Positions 1 to 6,320 of a stretch of DNA of 18,311 bases are shown here, piece after piece; within the stretch, counting starts at the first letter, position 1; the number at the start of each line of letters is the position of its first letter. The notes under the pieces are model-generated. The model searched no databases. It saw only the letters and a program-made list of their open reading frames with translations, and had not been told where the DNA came from. Where the stretch lies: the NCBI GenBank assembly GCA_035301285.1, contig DATGUN010000075.1, positions 1 through 18,311 on the forward strand, written 5' to 3'. Origin of the DNA: DATGUN01 sp035301285 (GTDB lineage: Bacteria > Bacillota > Bacilli > Bacillales > Amphibacillaceae). The translations under genes and the position numbers were made by a program.

Positions 1-204
1 GCGCTTGCCATCACATCATTGATCGGTACAGCTGGGGCCATTGGAGATGCAGGATCGCCAGCTTCCGATAGTACACTCGGACCCACATCGGGATTGAATG
101 TTGACGGTCAGCACCACCACATTTGGGATACGTGTGTACCAACCTTCTTGCACTACAACATTCCGCTGTTCATATTCGGCATCGTTGCAGCCATGATTTT
201 GTAA
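1..204 (+). CDS. Na+/H+ antiporter-family (YuiF-like) permease, C-terminal fragment
   Basis: The reading frame enters from the left edge and stops at TAA 202-204, so only the last 67 residues are present. They contain a Gly/Ala/Ser-rich segment (GDAGSPASDS), then DGQHHHIWDT, and finally a hydrophobic last helix (PLFIFGIVAAMIL). From memory this matches the C-terminus of the NhaC/YuiF-type permeases that carry Na_H_antiport domains. Members are inner-membrane secondary transporters, and YuiF relatives have been proposed to move amino acids, so the substrate cannot be set from this fragment. The TTG at position 19 lies inside the conserved part and is not a start. No strong terminator follows. 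Confidence 0.75.
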   Translation, partial: ALAITSLIGTAGAIGDAGSPASDSTLGPTSGLNVDGQHHHIWDTCVPTFLHYNIPLFIFGIVAAMIL

Positions 205-526
205 AGAACTATGAAGACGATAAATCGATGGGGACGGAAACAGGAAACTTGAAAACAGATCAGCCTTTGCTGGGGAAGCGTCTATTGGCTTTGAAAGTAG
301 CTTATGCGGGCGCCCCTTGGCAAAAAGGCACCTTTTAATTGAGAAACATTACCTGGATTCACCTGGAATACCATTAGGATTCTTCTGAAACGGATGAAGT
401 CTGCTCCAGGCGGGTTAAAACCAAGATGGACCTTGAATTGAAAAAACACTCAGGACCAGGGTGATGAGGCACTTTGAATCGCTTCCGATATTGAATGAAG
501 CGTCAATCCGTTATTTGATTAAACGA
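205..526. other. Gene-free stretch after the permease
   Basis: I see no convincing gene here. The only terminator candidate is an imperfect hairpin near 313-336 (GGCGCC pairing with GGCACC, one mismatch) followed by TTTTAATT; it is weak. Two close copies of ACCTGGA occur near 351-367. Frames crossing the region do not resemble a protein I recognise, although a decayed gene cannot be excluded. Confidence 0.4.
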
Positions 527-555
527 TTGCAAAAGTGTGTTTTATTGTTTATATT
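527..555 (+). promoter_or_regulatory. Probable sigma-A promoter of the SDF symporter
   Basis: A -35 like TTGCAA (527-532) and a -10 TATATT (550-555) are separated by 17 bases. Transcription would start near 562, giving a leader of about 65 nt before the ATG at 627. The gene's ribosome binding site is the purine run at 611-620. Confidence 0.55.
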
Positions 556-568
556 GTTACTAGGGTGC

Positions 569-583
569 TTGAAAGCGTTTCAT
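569..583 (+). promoter_or_regulatory. cre-like site (possible CcpA operator)
   Basis: TGAAAGCGTTTCA at 570-582 has the inverted TGAAA/TTTCA halves and central CG of a catabolite-responsive element. The centre is one base shorter than the usual 14-base consensus, so the match is imperfect. It would lie just downstream of the predicted transcription start, a position typical of CcpA repression. A carbon-source or amino acid transporter is a plausible CcpA target, but regulation is inferred. Confidence 0.4.
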
Positions 584-626
584 TTAGATGTTGGTATAAA
601 GAGAGAATAGAAACGGGGGATACGAA

Positions 627-1775
627 ATGAAATTGATTATGAAGTTATTACTCGGTATCATTATTGGTATTTTTGTTGGTTTGGTATCACCGGATGTTGT
701 TTCCCGTATCATCGTTACGTTTAAGGAATTGTTTGGAGAGCTTCTTGAATTTACCATTCCACTCATCATTATCTTTTTTATTGCCAGTGGAATTGCCAGT
801 TTTGGTAAACAATCCGGTAAAATGCTTGGATATACAGCGGGTATTGCTTATGCATCTACAATATTTGCAGGTCTTATGGCGTATTTGGTTGCACGTCTCG
901 TCCTTCCGGTATTTGTTGGTGAAAGTGCTGGAAATGCTGAAGAGGCGGGTGGCTTCGAATCGTTCATCGATCTGGAAATTGAACCACTCACGGGTGTGAT
1001 GACCGCCCTTGTACTTGCATTTGTGTTCGGAATCGGAATTACAAGAGTGAAGAGTCCTACACTCCGGAACTTTTTTGATGAAGGAAAAGAAATTACCGAG
1101 AAAATGATCTGGAAGATAATCATTCCCATTCTGCCATTTTACATTGGGAGTATTTTTGCGGAACTTGCTGCAGATGGAACAGTATTCGATACATTAAAAG
1201 CGTTTGGATTGGTGCTTGGCCTGGCGGTTGTGATGCATTGGATATGGCTATTTATTTTATATACTGCCGCAGGATCAGTGACAGGGAGGAATCCAATTTC
1301 AGCGTTGAAAACCATGCTGCCGGCGTACTTTACCGGATTGGGGACAATGTCGAGTGCAGCGACTATTCCGGTCACTGTTAGACAAGCGAAAAAAAATAAT
1401 GTCAGTGAAGGTATTTCAGATTCGGCTGTTCCTTTATGTGCCACCATCCATTTGGCGGGGAGCACGATTACGCTGACAACATGTGCTCTGGCGGTCACAA
1501 TGTTGACGAATGGTATGGAAGTGCCATCAATTGGATTGATCATTCAGTTTATTCTACTTCTTGGCGTTGTGATGATTGCTGCGCCTGGCGTACCTGGAGG
1601 AGCCGTCATTGCAGCACTCGGCGTTTTAGGAAGTGTGCTTGGTTTTGATGAAACAGCACTTGGTTTAATGATTGCGCTATATACGACACAAGACAGCTTC
1701 GGTACCGCAACAAATGTCACCGGTGATGGTGCCATTGCCATGATGGTCGACAAGTTCATGAAAAAAGCAGCCTAA
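627..1775 (+). CDS. SDF-family dicarboxylate/amino acid:cation symporter (atypical)
   Basis: This 382-residue membrane protein belongs to the DAACS/SDF family (GltPh, GltP, DctA), which couples Na+ or H+ to uptake of acidic amino acids or C4-dicarboxylates. The first hairpin-loop serine motif is present (SSAAT, residues 242-246), as is the last-helix motif ending NVTGD (363-367). Two hallmark features differ. The NMDGT segment reads IHLAGST (274-280), and the position aligned with GltPh Arg397, which holds the substrate side-chain carboxylate, is Gly359; Asp356 (GltPh Asp394), Asn363 and Asp367 are kept. The amino group and one Na+ site therefore look intact, while the acidic side-chain site does not, suggesting a neutral or otherwise unusual substrate. 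It is shorter than typical 420-440-residue members. It is monocistronic: own promoter, cre-like site and terminator. The ATG at 627 follows a good purine-rich site. Confidence 0.85.
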   Translation: MKLIMKLLLGIIIGIFVGLVSPDVVSRIIVTFKELFGELLEFTIPLIIIFFIASGIASFGKQSGKMLGYTAGIAYASTIFAGLMAYLVARLVLPVFVGESAGNAEEAGGFESFIDLEIEPLTGVMTALVLAFVFGIGITRVKSPTLRNFFDEGKEITEKMIWKIIIPILPFYIGSIFAELAADGTVFDTLKAFGLVLGLAVVMHWIWLFILYTAAGSVTGRNPISALKTMLPAYFTGLGTMSSAATIPVTVRQAKKNNVSEGISDSAVPLCATIHLAGSTITLTTCALAVTMLTNGMEVPSIGLIIQFILLLGVVMIAAPGVPGGAVIAALGVLGSVLGFDETALGLMIALYTTQDSFGTATNVTGDGAIAMMVDKFMKKAA

Positions 1776-1809
1776 TGGCAGTATTGCTATTAATATAGCT
1801 CCAAAAAAT

Positions 1810-1843
1810 AAGGGTGTACATAAATAATGTGCATCCTTTTTTT
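1810..1843 (+). terminator. Rho-independent terminator of the SDF symporter
   Basis: A 12-base-pair stem (1810-1821 with 1827-1838, two G-U pairs) closes a five-base AAATA loop. The T-run at 1837-1843 overlaps the end of the stem. It lies 35 bases after the stop codon. Confidence 0.9.
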
Positions 1844-1959
1844 GATGTCGATTTTTCGGCATATTTCCCTTGTGTTAAAAAAGTGAAAACACGCCTTTAT
1901 GACTAACTCTGATGAGTGCCTCAATAACTCGATCTTGAATGGAGATAGGATGCTGATGT

Positions 1960-1983
1960 TTTTAATGCTTTTTCTGTGGGTAT
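1960..1983 (+). promoter_or_regulatory. Possible sigma-B promoter upstream of proP
   Basis: TTTTAA (1960-1965) and GGGTAT (1978-1983) are 12 bases apart; the B. subtilis sigma-B consensus is GTTTAA, 12-15 bases, GGGTAT. An alternative -35, GTTTTT at 1958-1963, gives a 14-base spacer. The start would be near 1990, about 110 nt before the TTG at 2102. Osmoprotectant transporters such as OpuE use sigma-B in B. subtilis, which supports the reading. The rest of 1844-2101 shows no gene and no convincing sigma-A promoter; a loose TTGGAA...AATACT (2011-2041) has a long spacer. Confidence 0.4.
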
Positions 1984-2101
1984 AGAAATGATATGTGACT
2001 GCTCATCCAATTGGAATGATAAGATCATATTTTGAAATACTAATGACTAGTCGTTTATCGTAACCATTGGTTATAGGCAGAAACCCATAGGAGGAGAAAG
2101 T

Positions 2102-3604
2102 TTGGATCATAATAAAAAACATAAACGAAAAAAGAAACCAAGATTAAAAAAAAGTGATGTGACGGTTGTCGATTCACAAGTTGCCAAAAAGGCTGTTGTT
2201 GCAACTGCCATGGGTAATGCAATGGAATGGTTTGATTTTGGTATATATTCTTATTTAGTCGGGATTATCAGTGTTGTTTTCTTTTCAGGAGTTCCCGAAG
2301 CATATCAAATGGTATTTACGTTTGGAACATTTGCTGTTGCGTTTTTAGTACGTCCAATCGGTGGAATTGTGTTTGGAATGCTAGGAGATCGATTAGGCAG
2401 GAAAAAAATACTGGCCATTACATTAGTGATGATGGCCATATCGACATTGTGCATTGGTTTAATACCAAGTTATTCGTCCATTGGGATCACTGCTCCCATC
2501 CTGCTTCTTGTAGCCCGACTTGTACAGGGATTTTCTACAGGTGGCGAGTATTCTGGTGCAATGACATTTATAGCGGAATCGGCACCTGATAAACGCCGGA
2601 GCTTTATGTCAAGTGGTCTTGAAGTCGGTACACTTGTCGGATACATTGGAGGGTCCGGACTAGTGACATTGCTGACTTTCATGTTGGGTGATGAGATTAT
2701 GCATGATTGGGGCTGGCGAATACCGTTCTTTATTGCCGGTCCGATTGGATTCATCGGATTGTATTTGCGAAATCATCTAGAGGAATCCCCTGCTTTCGCG
2801 AAAATGGAAGAGAAAAAGGAAGAAGCGGAAGAGGAAAAAGAAAGTGTTTCTTTAAAAGAAATGCTTGTCTATCATCGCCGCCCGTTGTTACTGGCTGTCA
2901 TATTGGTGTTTTTCTATAATGCGATCGATTATACCGTGTTAACCTATATGCCTTCGCATCTGTCCGAGGTTCTCGGATATGGAAACACGAAAGGGCTGCT
3001 GTTGATTTTAATTGTGATGTTCATCATGATTCCGATCGTGTTATTAATGGGTTACTTTGGTGACCGGCTTGGAAATAAACGGGTGATTCAGACGAGTTTG
3101 ATCGGTGTGGTCATTCTTTCTGTACCTGCCTATCTACTCATTGAAACGGGCAGTAATACGCTTGTCTTTTTCGGTCTGCTGATTGTGGCAGTACTGCTTG
3201 CAGCTTTACAGGGAACAATGCCGTCGCAACTGCCATCACTGTTTTTTACCGAAGTGAGATATGGTGGTCTGTCCATGACATATAATGTATCTGCATCTTT
3301 ATTCGGTGGTACGGCGCCTCTCTTGATTTCCGGTGTGATCAGCCTTACGGGAAGTACACTCGTACCGGCATATTATATGATTTTTGCATCATTGATCGGT
3401 ATCGTCGTTGTGAGCTTTTTCGTGAAGGATACATCAGGTAAGCCACTCCGGGGTGCTGCTCCGGCCGTTGAAGAGGAACATGAGATATCCGATGTATTGG
3501 AAGACGATGATTCCTTGTGGTGGTCAGAGGAAAAACAAGAAATCGATCAGCGAATAGAAGAATACGAAAATAATGAGAATCAGAAAGATGAAAATCAGGA
3601 CTGA
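2102..3604 (+). CDS. proP: ProP-like MFS osmoprotectant:H+ symporter
   Basis: The product has 500 residues, the same length as E. coli ProP, and follows it closely from memory: GNAMEWFDFG near residues 39-48, MFS motif A GDRLGRKK (95-102), ILLLVARLVQGFSTGGEYSG, WGWRIPFFI from 203, and a second motif-A-like GDRLGNKR (320-327). ProP takes up proline, glycine betaine and ectoine with protons when osmolarity rises, so this is a likely salt-stress uptake system in the cytoplasmic membrane. The C-terminal tail is acidic and hydrophilic (from about 450); it ends in a Glu/Asn-rich stretch shorter than the E. coli coiled coil, so osmosensing may differ. The N-terminal 25 residues are strongly basic. 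The TTG at 2102 is placed by AGGAGGAG (2089-2096), seven bases upstream. Another metabolite:H+ symporter substrate remains possible. Confidence 0.8.
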   Translation: MDHNKKHKRKKKPRLKKSDVTVVDSQVAKKAVVATAMGNAMEWFDFGIYSYLVGIISVVFFSGVPEAYQMVFTFGTFAVAFLVRPIGGIVFGMLGDRLGRKKILAITLVMMAISTLCIGLIPSYSSIGITAPILLLVARLVQGFSTGGEYSGAMTFIAESAPDKRRSFMSSGLEVGTLVGYIGGSGLVTLLTFMLGDEIMHDWGWRIPFFIAGPIGFIGLYLRNHLEESPAFAKMEEKKEEAEEEKESVSLKEMLVYHRRPLLLAVILVFFYNAIDYTVLTYMPSHLSEVLGYGNTKGLLLILIVMFIMIPIVLLMGYFGDRLGNKRVIQTSLIGVVILSVPAYLLIETGSNTLVFFGLLIVAVLLAALQGTMPSQLPSLFFTEVRYGGLSMTYNVSASLFGGTAPLLISGVISLTGSTLVPAYYMIFASLIGIVVVSFFVKDTSGKPLRGAAPAVEEEHEISDVLEDDDSLWWSEEKQEIDQRIEEYENNENQKDENQD

Positions 3605-3698
3605 TCTAGAATAGCTTATCATCGAGGATCAATTGAAGCATAATCGTAAAATGACATGTCCCTTAATACTGTGGGCACATTCCAGAAGAGATAAATTG

Positions 3699-3746
3699 AA
3701 TGATGACGCCGCATGTGATCAATCAGATTGCATGCGGTTCGTCATT
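3699..3746 (+). terminator. Hairpin after proP, probable terminator
   Basis: AATGATGACGCCGCATG (3699-3715) pairs with CATGCGGTTCGTCATTT (3731-3746), leaving a small bulge and a loop of about 15 bases. It is a strong GC-containing stem in the right place, but only TTT follows, so termination efficiency is uncertain. Confidence 0.5.
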
Positions 3747-3770
3747 TATGCTTGGAAAATCTGTATTTGA

Positions 3771-3799
3771 TAGACGTCCACATAAGAAATATATATAAT
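3771..3799 (+). promoter_or_regulatory. Probable sigma-A promoter of the STM3941-family gene
   Basis: A perfect -10, TATAAT (3794-3799), has a weak -35, TAGACG (3771-3776), 17 bases upstream. Transcription would begin near 3805, just before the ribosome binding site at 3811-3817. Confidence 0.5.
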
Positions 3800-3824
3800 A
3801 GGGTGGGACCGAGGAGGTTTTTGA

Positions 3825-4370
3825 GTGGAAGATTTCACGGTTTATCAAAAACGTTGGAAAATGACCTTATTCTGTATTTTTTGTTTGATATTTGCTTTAA
3901 TGGGTTTGGTAGTACTGTTAAGTACTTTATCTGGAGAAGTACCAGATTTCAATGCCCATAAAATATGGTTTTCAGTGCTGGGTTTGTCATTGTCCATTAT
4001 ATGTGGTCTTTGTTTTATATATTTCCTGAAGCGGATGATAAAACCGCGTCCTGCAATAATTGTGTCAACAGAAGGCCTTACAGATCATTCCAGTTTCATC
4101 GGTGCTGGATTTACGAAATGGGAAGACATAGCGAAAATCGGTTATGTCGACTTTGCCTCCCAGCAGTTTTTAGGTATATTCACGCATGATCAAGACCTTA
4201 TCATCAATCGTTTTACAGGGATCAAACGTTGGATGATTCAAATAAATACAAAGCTTTTACCGTCACAAATCAATATTAAAGTACAGGACCTTAATTGTAC
4301 TGAAAAAGAGTTTTTAAAAGAAGTTGAAGCACACTGGAAATATTCAACCCAACATCGAGCAAATGTGTAG
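3825..4370 (+). CDS. STM3941-family small membrane protein
   Basis: The 181-residue protein has two hydrophobic helices near residues 13-35 and 47-67, followed by a soluble domain of about 110 residues. The soluble part carries the pattern KPRPAIIVSTEGLTDHSS, then FTKWEDIAKIGY and TGIKRWMIQIN, which I recall from the STM3941 family: two helices plus a PH-like beta domain facing the cytoplasm. No biochemical role is known to me. The GTG at 3825 is chosen because GAGGAGG (3811-3817) sits seven bases before it; a TTG at 3821 is out of frame. It is transcribed alone, between two hairpins. Confidence 0.7.
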   Translation: MEDFTVYQKRWKMTLFCIFCLIFALMGLVVLLSTLSGEVPDFNAHKIWFSVLGLSLSIICGLCFIYFLKRMIKPRPAIIVSTEGLTDHSSFIGAGFTKWEDIAKIGYVDFASQQFLGIFTHDQDLIINRFTGIKRWMIQINTKLLPSQINIKVQDLNCTEKEFLKEVEAHWKYSTQHRANV

Positions 4371-4389
4371 ATTTTGATAATAAATATCT

Positions 4390-4419
4390 TCTGACATCAG
4401 GTGAATACATGATGTTAGA
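4390..4419 (+). terminator. Hairpin after the STM3941-family gene
   Basis: TCTGACATCA (4390-4399) pairs with TGATGTTAGA (4410-4419) through ten base pairs, one of them G-U, around a ten-base loop. There is no T-run after it, so it may be a weak terminator or a mRNA 3' end stabiliser. Confidence 0.35.
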
Positions 4420-4423
4420 TATC

Positions 4424-4776
4424 AAGAGGCTGAGACAAAAGTATTTTTACAAACTAAAAGATGAGCTATATAGTGTAAACACTGCTTCGGAAATATACTT
4501 CGCTTTAGCTTTATCACAGCTCAAGGTCGACATCTGCTCGGAAAACCATTGCAGTGTCTCCTTTGCCGCGGGCGGCTGTTAAGTCTTCGTGCCCTGGCAA
4601 GGGGTATGCAGACGTCGCTCGCAAAGGGCGCATTTAGTCTGTAATCATTTCATAAGCGCTCCTTGTCTTACCTAGGCCTACCATCCCGCAGGACAAGGAA
4701 AGCTTCGACAGCGGATACATCGCACGAAGGGAAAGTGGTTTTTCTTTCCTGAGAAGTTTCCGTATATTTCCTCCGC
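4424..4776. repeat. Decayed Bacillaceae intergenic repeat (MITE-like)
   Basis: This non-coding block starts with AAGAGGCTGAGACAAAA and contains GCTTCGGAAATATACTTCGC (4484-4503). It ends with GTATATTTCC (4762-4771), which is the perfect inverted complement of GGAAATATAC at 4489-4498. In between are GC-rich phrases such as the CCGCGGGCGGCT stretch, TATGCAGACGTC, ATCCCGCAGGACAAGGAA and CATCGCACGAAGGGAAAG. I remember these phrases from interspersed intergenic repeats of Virgibacillus, Lentibacillus and Oceanobacillus genomes. Its base composition differs from the AT-rich flanks. A minus-strand open frame inside it (4678-4914) is not a gene. Confidence 0.65.
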
Positions 4777-4861
4777 TATAGTATTTTGTGCGTCTCTATT
4801 TTTGTATATCCTTATTATGTCCCGGTCTCTTGCTTTATCGACGAATACTGGAGGTGTGGCT

Positions 4862-5203
4862 ATGGCTTGGATATATGTATTATTTGCGGCAATTGTGGAA
4901 GTGTTTTGGGTCATCGGATTACGTTATGCTGATTCTCTTTGGGAGTGGGCAGGTACCATTATCATGATTATCCTGAGCTTTATTTTCATTATAAAGGCTT
5001 GTGAAAAGTTGCCGTCGGGAACCGTGTATGCTATCTTTACGGGATCCGGGGCAGCCGCAATTGTTCTGATCGATTATTTCATTTTTGATAGCGATTTATC
5101 GTTGGGGCAAGTCTCTTTTATCGGTTTGATTATTGTCGGTGTCGTTGGTATTAAGTTGACAAGCGATGATGAGGACGATAAAGCATTGGAAAAAGAGACG
5201 TAA
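4862..5203 (+). CDS. SMR-family exporter subunit, YkkC-like
   Basis: The 113-residue protein has four predicted helices and the SMR membrane-embedded glutamate (Glu13 in AAIVEVFWVIGL). The pattern GTVYAIFTGSGAAA resembles the Gdx branch (GTxYAxxTGxGA), whose members export guanidinium, rather than the multidrug Qac branch. It ends in an acidic tail (DDEDDKALEKE), which the partner lacks; YkkC is likewise the longer half of the YkkCD heterodimer. The ATG at 4862 is preceded by GGAGGTG (4850-4856); starting further upstream would add residues outside the family and run back towards the repeat. I see no guanidine riboswitch in the 85 bases before it. YvdRS-type pairs are the alternative identity. 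Confidence 0.85.
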   Translation: MAWIYVLFAAIVEVFWVIGLRYADSLWEWAGTIIMIILSFIFIIKACEKLPSGTVYAIFTGSGAAAIVLIDYFIFDSDLSLGQVSFIGLIIVGVVGIKLTSDDEDDKALEKET

Positions 5204-5285
5204 TAGAGCCAGGGAAAGGTGCTGGTACCGCAGTGATCATATACAATACCAGAAAAGCAAACGTAAGTAGAGGAGTGGAAACGAT

Positions 5286-5600
5286 ATGGCTTGGATCTAT
5301 TTAGTGATTGCAAGTTTCGGTGAAATTTTTGGTGTCATGGGAATTAATTTATATCTGCAAAAGAGGTCTGTCAGCTGGCTTTTATTTTTAATTGCGACGT
5401 TTGGATTTGGGTTCCTTTTTTTGTCGCTCGCTTTAAGGGAGATTCAACTTGGGACGGCATATGCTATTTGGACGGGGCTTGGAGCGGCAGGTGCTGTCTT
5501 GATGGGGATTCTATTTTTCAAAGAACCTGCCGATAAATATCGTCTCCTCTTTCTGACATGTATCATTGCCGGTGCAGTTGGTTTGAAAGTGTTGGATTGA
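5286..5600 (+). CDS. SMR-family exporter subunit, YkkD-like
   Basis: This 104-residue partner also has four helices and the catalytic glutamate (Glu13 in ASFGEIFGVMGINLY). It carries GTAYAIWTGLGAAG, a Gdx-type signature, and ends without a tail (VGLKVLD). Together with the preceding gene it should form a heterodimeric antiparallel exporter, probably for guanidinium or small guanidinyl compounds in exchange for protons. GAGGAG (5270-5275) lies ten bases before the ATG. The two genes are 82 bases apart, unusually far for an obligate SMR pair; the gap has an inverted CTGGTA/TACCAG (5222-5252) but no promoter I can defend, so co-transcription is likely. Confidence 0.85.
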   Translation: MAWIYLVIASFGEIFGVMGINLYLQKRSVSWLLFLIATFGFGFLFLSLALREIQLGTAYAIWTGLGAAGAVLMGILFFKEPADKYRLLFLTCIIAGAVGLKVLD

Positions 5601-5613
5601 TGCTATAATAAGT

Positions 5614-5648
5614 TTGATATGACATAACGAAAGGATTGATATGTCATA
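5614..5648. repeat. Two 13-base direct repeats that also form an inverted pair
   Basis: TTGATATGACATA (5614-5626) and TTGATATGTCATA (5636-5648) differ at one base and are offset by 22 bases, two turns of the helix. Part of each also pairs: TATGACAT (5618-5625) with ATGTCATA (5641-5648), an 8-base-pair stem with a 15-base loop. The site lies between convergent genes, so it could act as a weak bidirectional terminator or as a protein-binding site. Confidence 0.5.
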
Positions 5649-5683
5649 GATTTATATCTACCGAATGAAGGCATCTGTAACAA

Positions 5684-6052
5684 TCATTCCTTAACGCTCT
5701 TTAATTTTTCTTTATCAACCCAAATTTTCATATCCCCTTTTATATTTGGATCTATATTTTGGATTCGAACCATATGATGCTTTTCATTAACGTCTATTAT
5801 TTTTACCAATGTACCGATACTGAAACTGGTTATTTCGCTATAGTCCAGGTGCTCCTCGACGGAATCTGGGTCTCCCATTTCCTCAAGCATCTTCATCTCA
5901 TCAAATGTTTTTTCAATTGAATGTATCGTCTTACCTCCAAGGACAGTACTTTTTAATACGAAAATTTCTCCCTCATTTGGTCCTTCACAAGCAATTAACA
6001 CAAACAATAAAAACAACAAAAGAATCATTACTATCTTTTTTGAATGTGGCAT
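5684..6052 (-). CDS. Small lipoprotein of unknown function
   Basis: The 122-residue product begins with two lysines and a hydrophobic run, followed by a lipobox, L-I-A-C, with Cys22 as the lipidated residue. It should be exported and anchored to the outer face of the membrane. The mature part is about 100 residues, mixed-charge, with no domain I recognise; the C-terminal half (FSIGTLVKIIDVNEKHHMVRI onward) alternates hydrophobic and polar residues in a way that suggests a small beta barrel like SH3/OB folds, which is speculative. The start is fixed by an AGGGGGG ribosome binding site (complement of 6060-6066) seven bases upstream. It is convergent with the SMR pair and divergent from the germination operon. 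Sporulation-linked expression is possible from position but unproven. Confidence 0.75.
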   Translation of the reverse strand: MPHSKKIVMILLLFLLFVLIACEGPNEGEIFVLKSTVLGGKTIHSIEKTFDEMKMLEEMGDPDSVEEHLDYSEITSFSIGTLVKIIDVNEKHHMVRIQNIDPNIKGDMKIWVDKEKLKSVKE

Positions 6053-6148
6053 TTCCTATCCCCCCTGAAAAATACTCATTAACTATAAATATTAGAAAAA
6101 ACACTTCTGTATACATGTTTTGGTCTAAAAGATAGTTACTGAAGCGAC

Positions 6149-6177
6149 GCATTACAATTTGAATCATGCGTATAATA
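6149..6177 (+). promoter_or_regulatory. Possible sigma-G (forespore) promoter of the ger operon
   Basis: GCATT (6149-6153), 17 bases, then TATAATA (6171-6177). The sigma-G consensus is roughly GHATR and CATWHTA, so each box has one mismatch. Germinant-receptor operons are normally transcribed by sigma-G in the forespore, which fits. The -10 also equals the sigma-A TATAAT, but no sigma-A -35 is present at the right distance. Confidence 0.4.
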
Positions 6178-6214
6178 ATCGTCAGTTTTGGGAAACAGAA
6201 GGAGGAGTTCTTTT

Positions 6215-6256
6215 TTGGCAGATAAAAAAGGATCACCTTTCTTATTACATATATGA
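6215..6256 (+). other. 13-codon leader reading frame before the germination operon
   Basis: AAGGAGGAG (6199-6207), the best ribosome binding site in this leader, lies seven bases before a TTG at 6215. That frame encodes only MADKKGSPFLLHI before a TGA at 6254. It is out of frame with the A-subunit gene. It may be a translated leader peptide, the remnant of an older start separated from the gene by a frameshift, or chance. Confidence 0.35.
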
Positions 6257-6320
6257 CGAGGACGATGTCAACGTAGTCCGAAGAAAAATGAAAAGTTTCT
6301 CTGAAGATGGGGGTGGGAAA

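Noticed and set aside
19..204. TTG start of a separate 61-residue gene
   Set aside because: The reading frame is open to the left edge and the preceding residues fit the permease; there is no ribosome binding site.
309..338. Terminator of the first permease gene
   Set aside because: The stem is short and mismatched, more than 100 bases after the stop; kept only as a remark.
4777..4861. Guanidine riboswitch before the SMR pair
   Set aside because: No paired ACGR loops or guanidine-I core sequence could be seen; a covariance search would be decisive.
4678..4914. Minus-strand 78-residue frame
   Set aside because: It runs across the decayed repeat and into the SMR gene, with no family match.
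6159..6320. Longer germinant receptor A subunit starting at TTG 6159
   Set aside because: No ribosome binding site precedes it, it would overlap the predicted promoter -10, and the extra 54 residues do not look like the family N-terminus.
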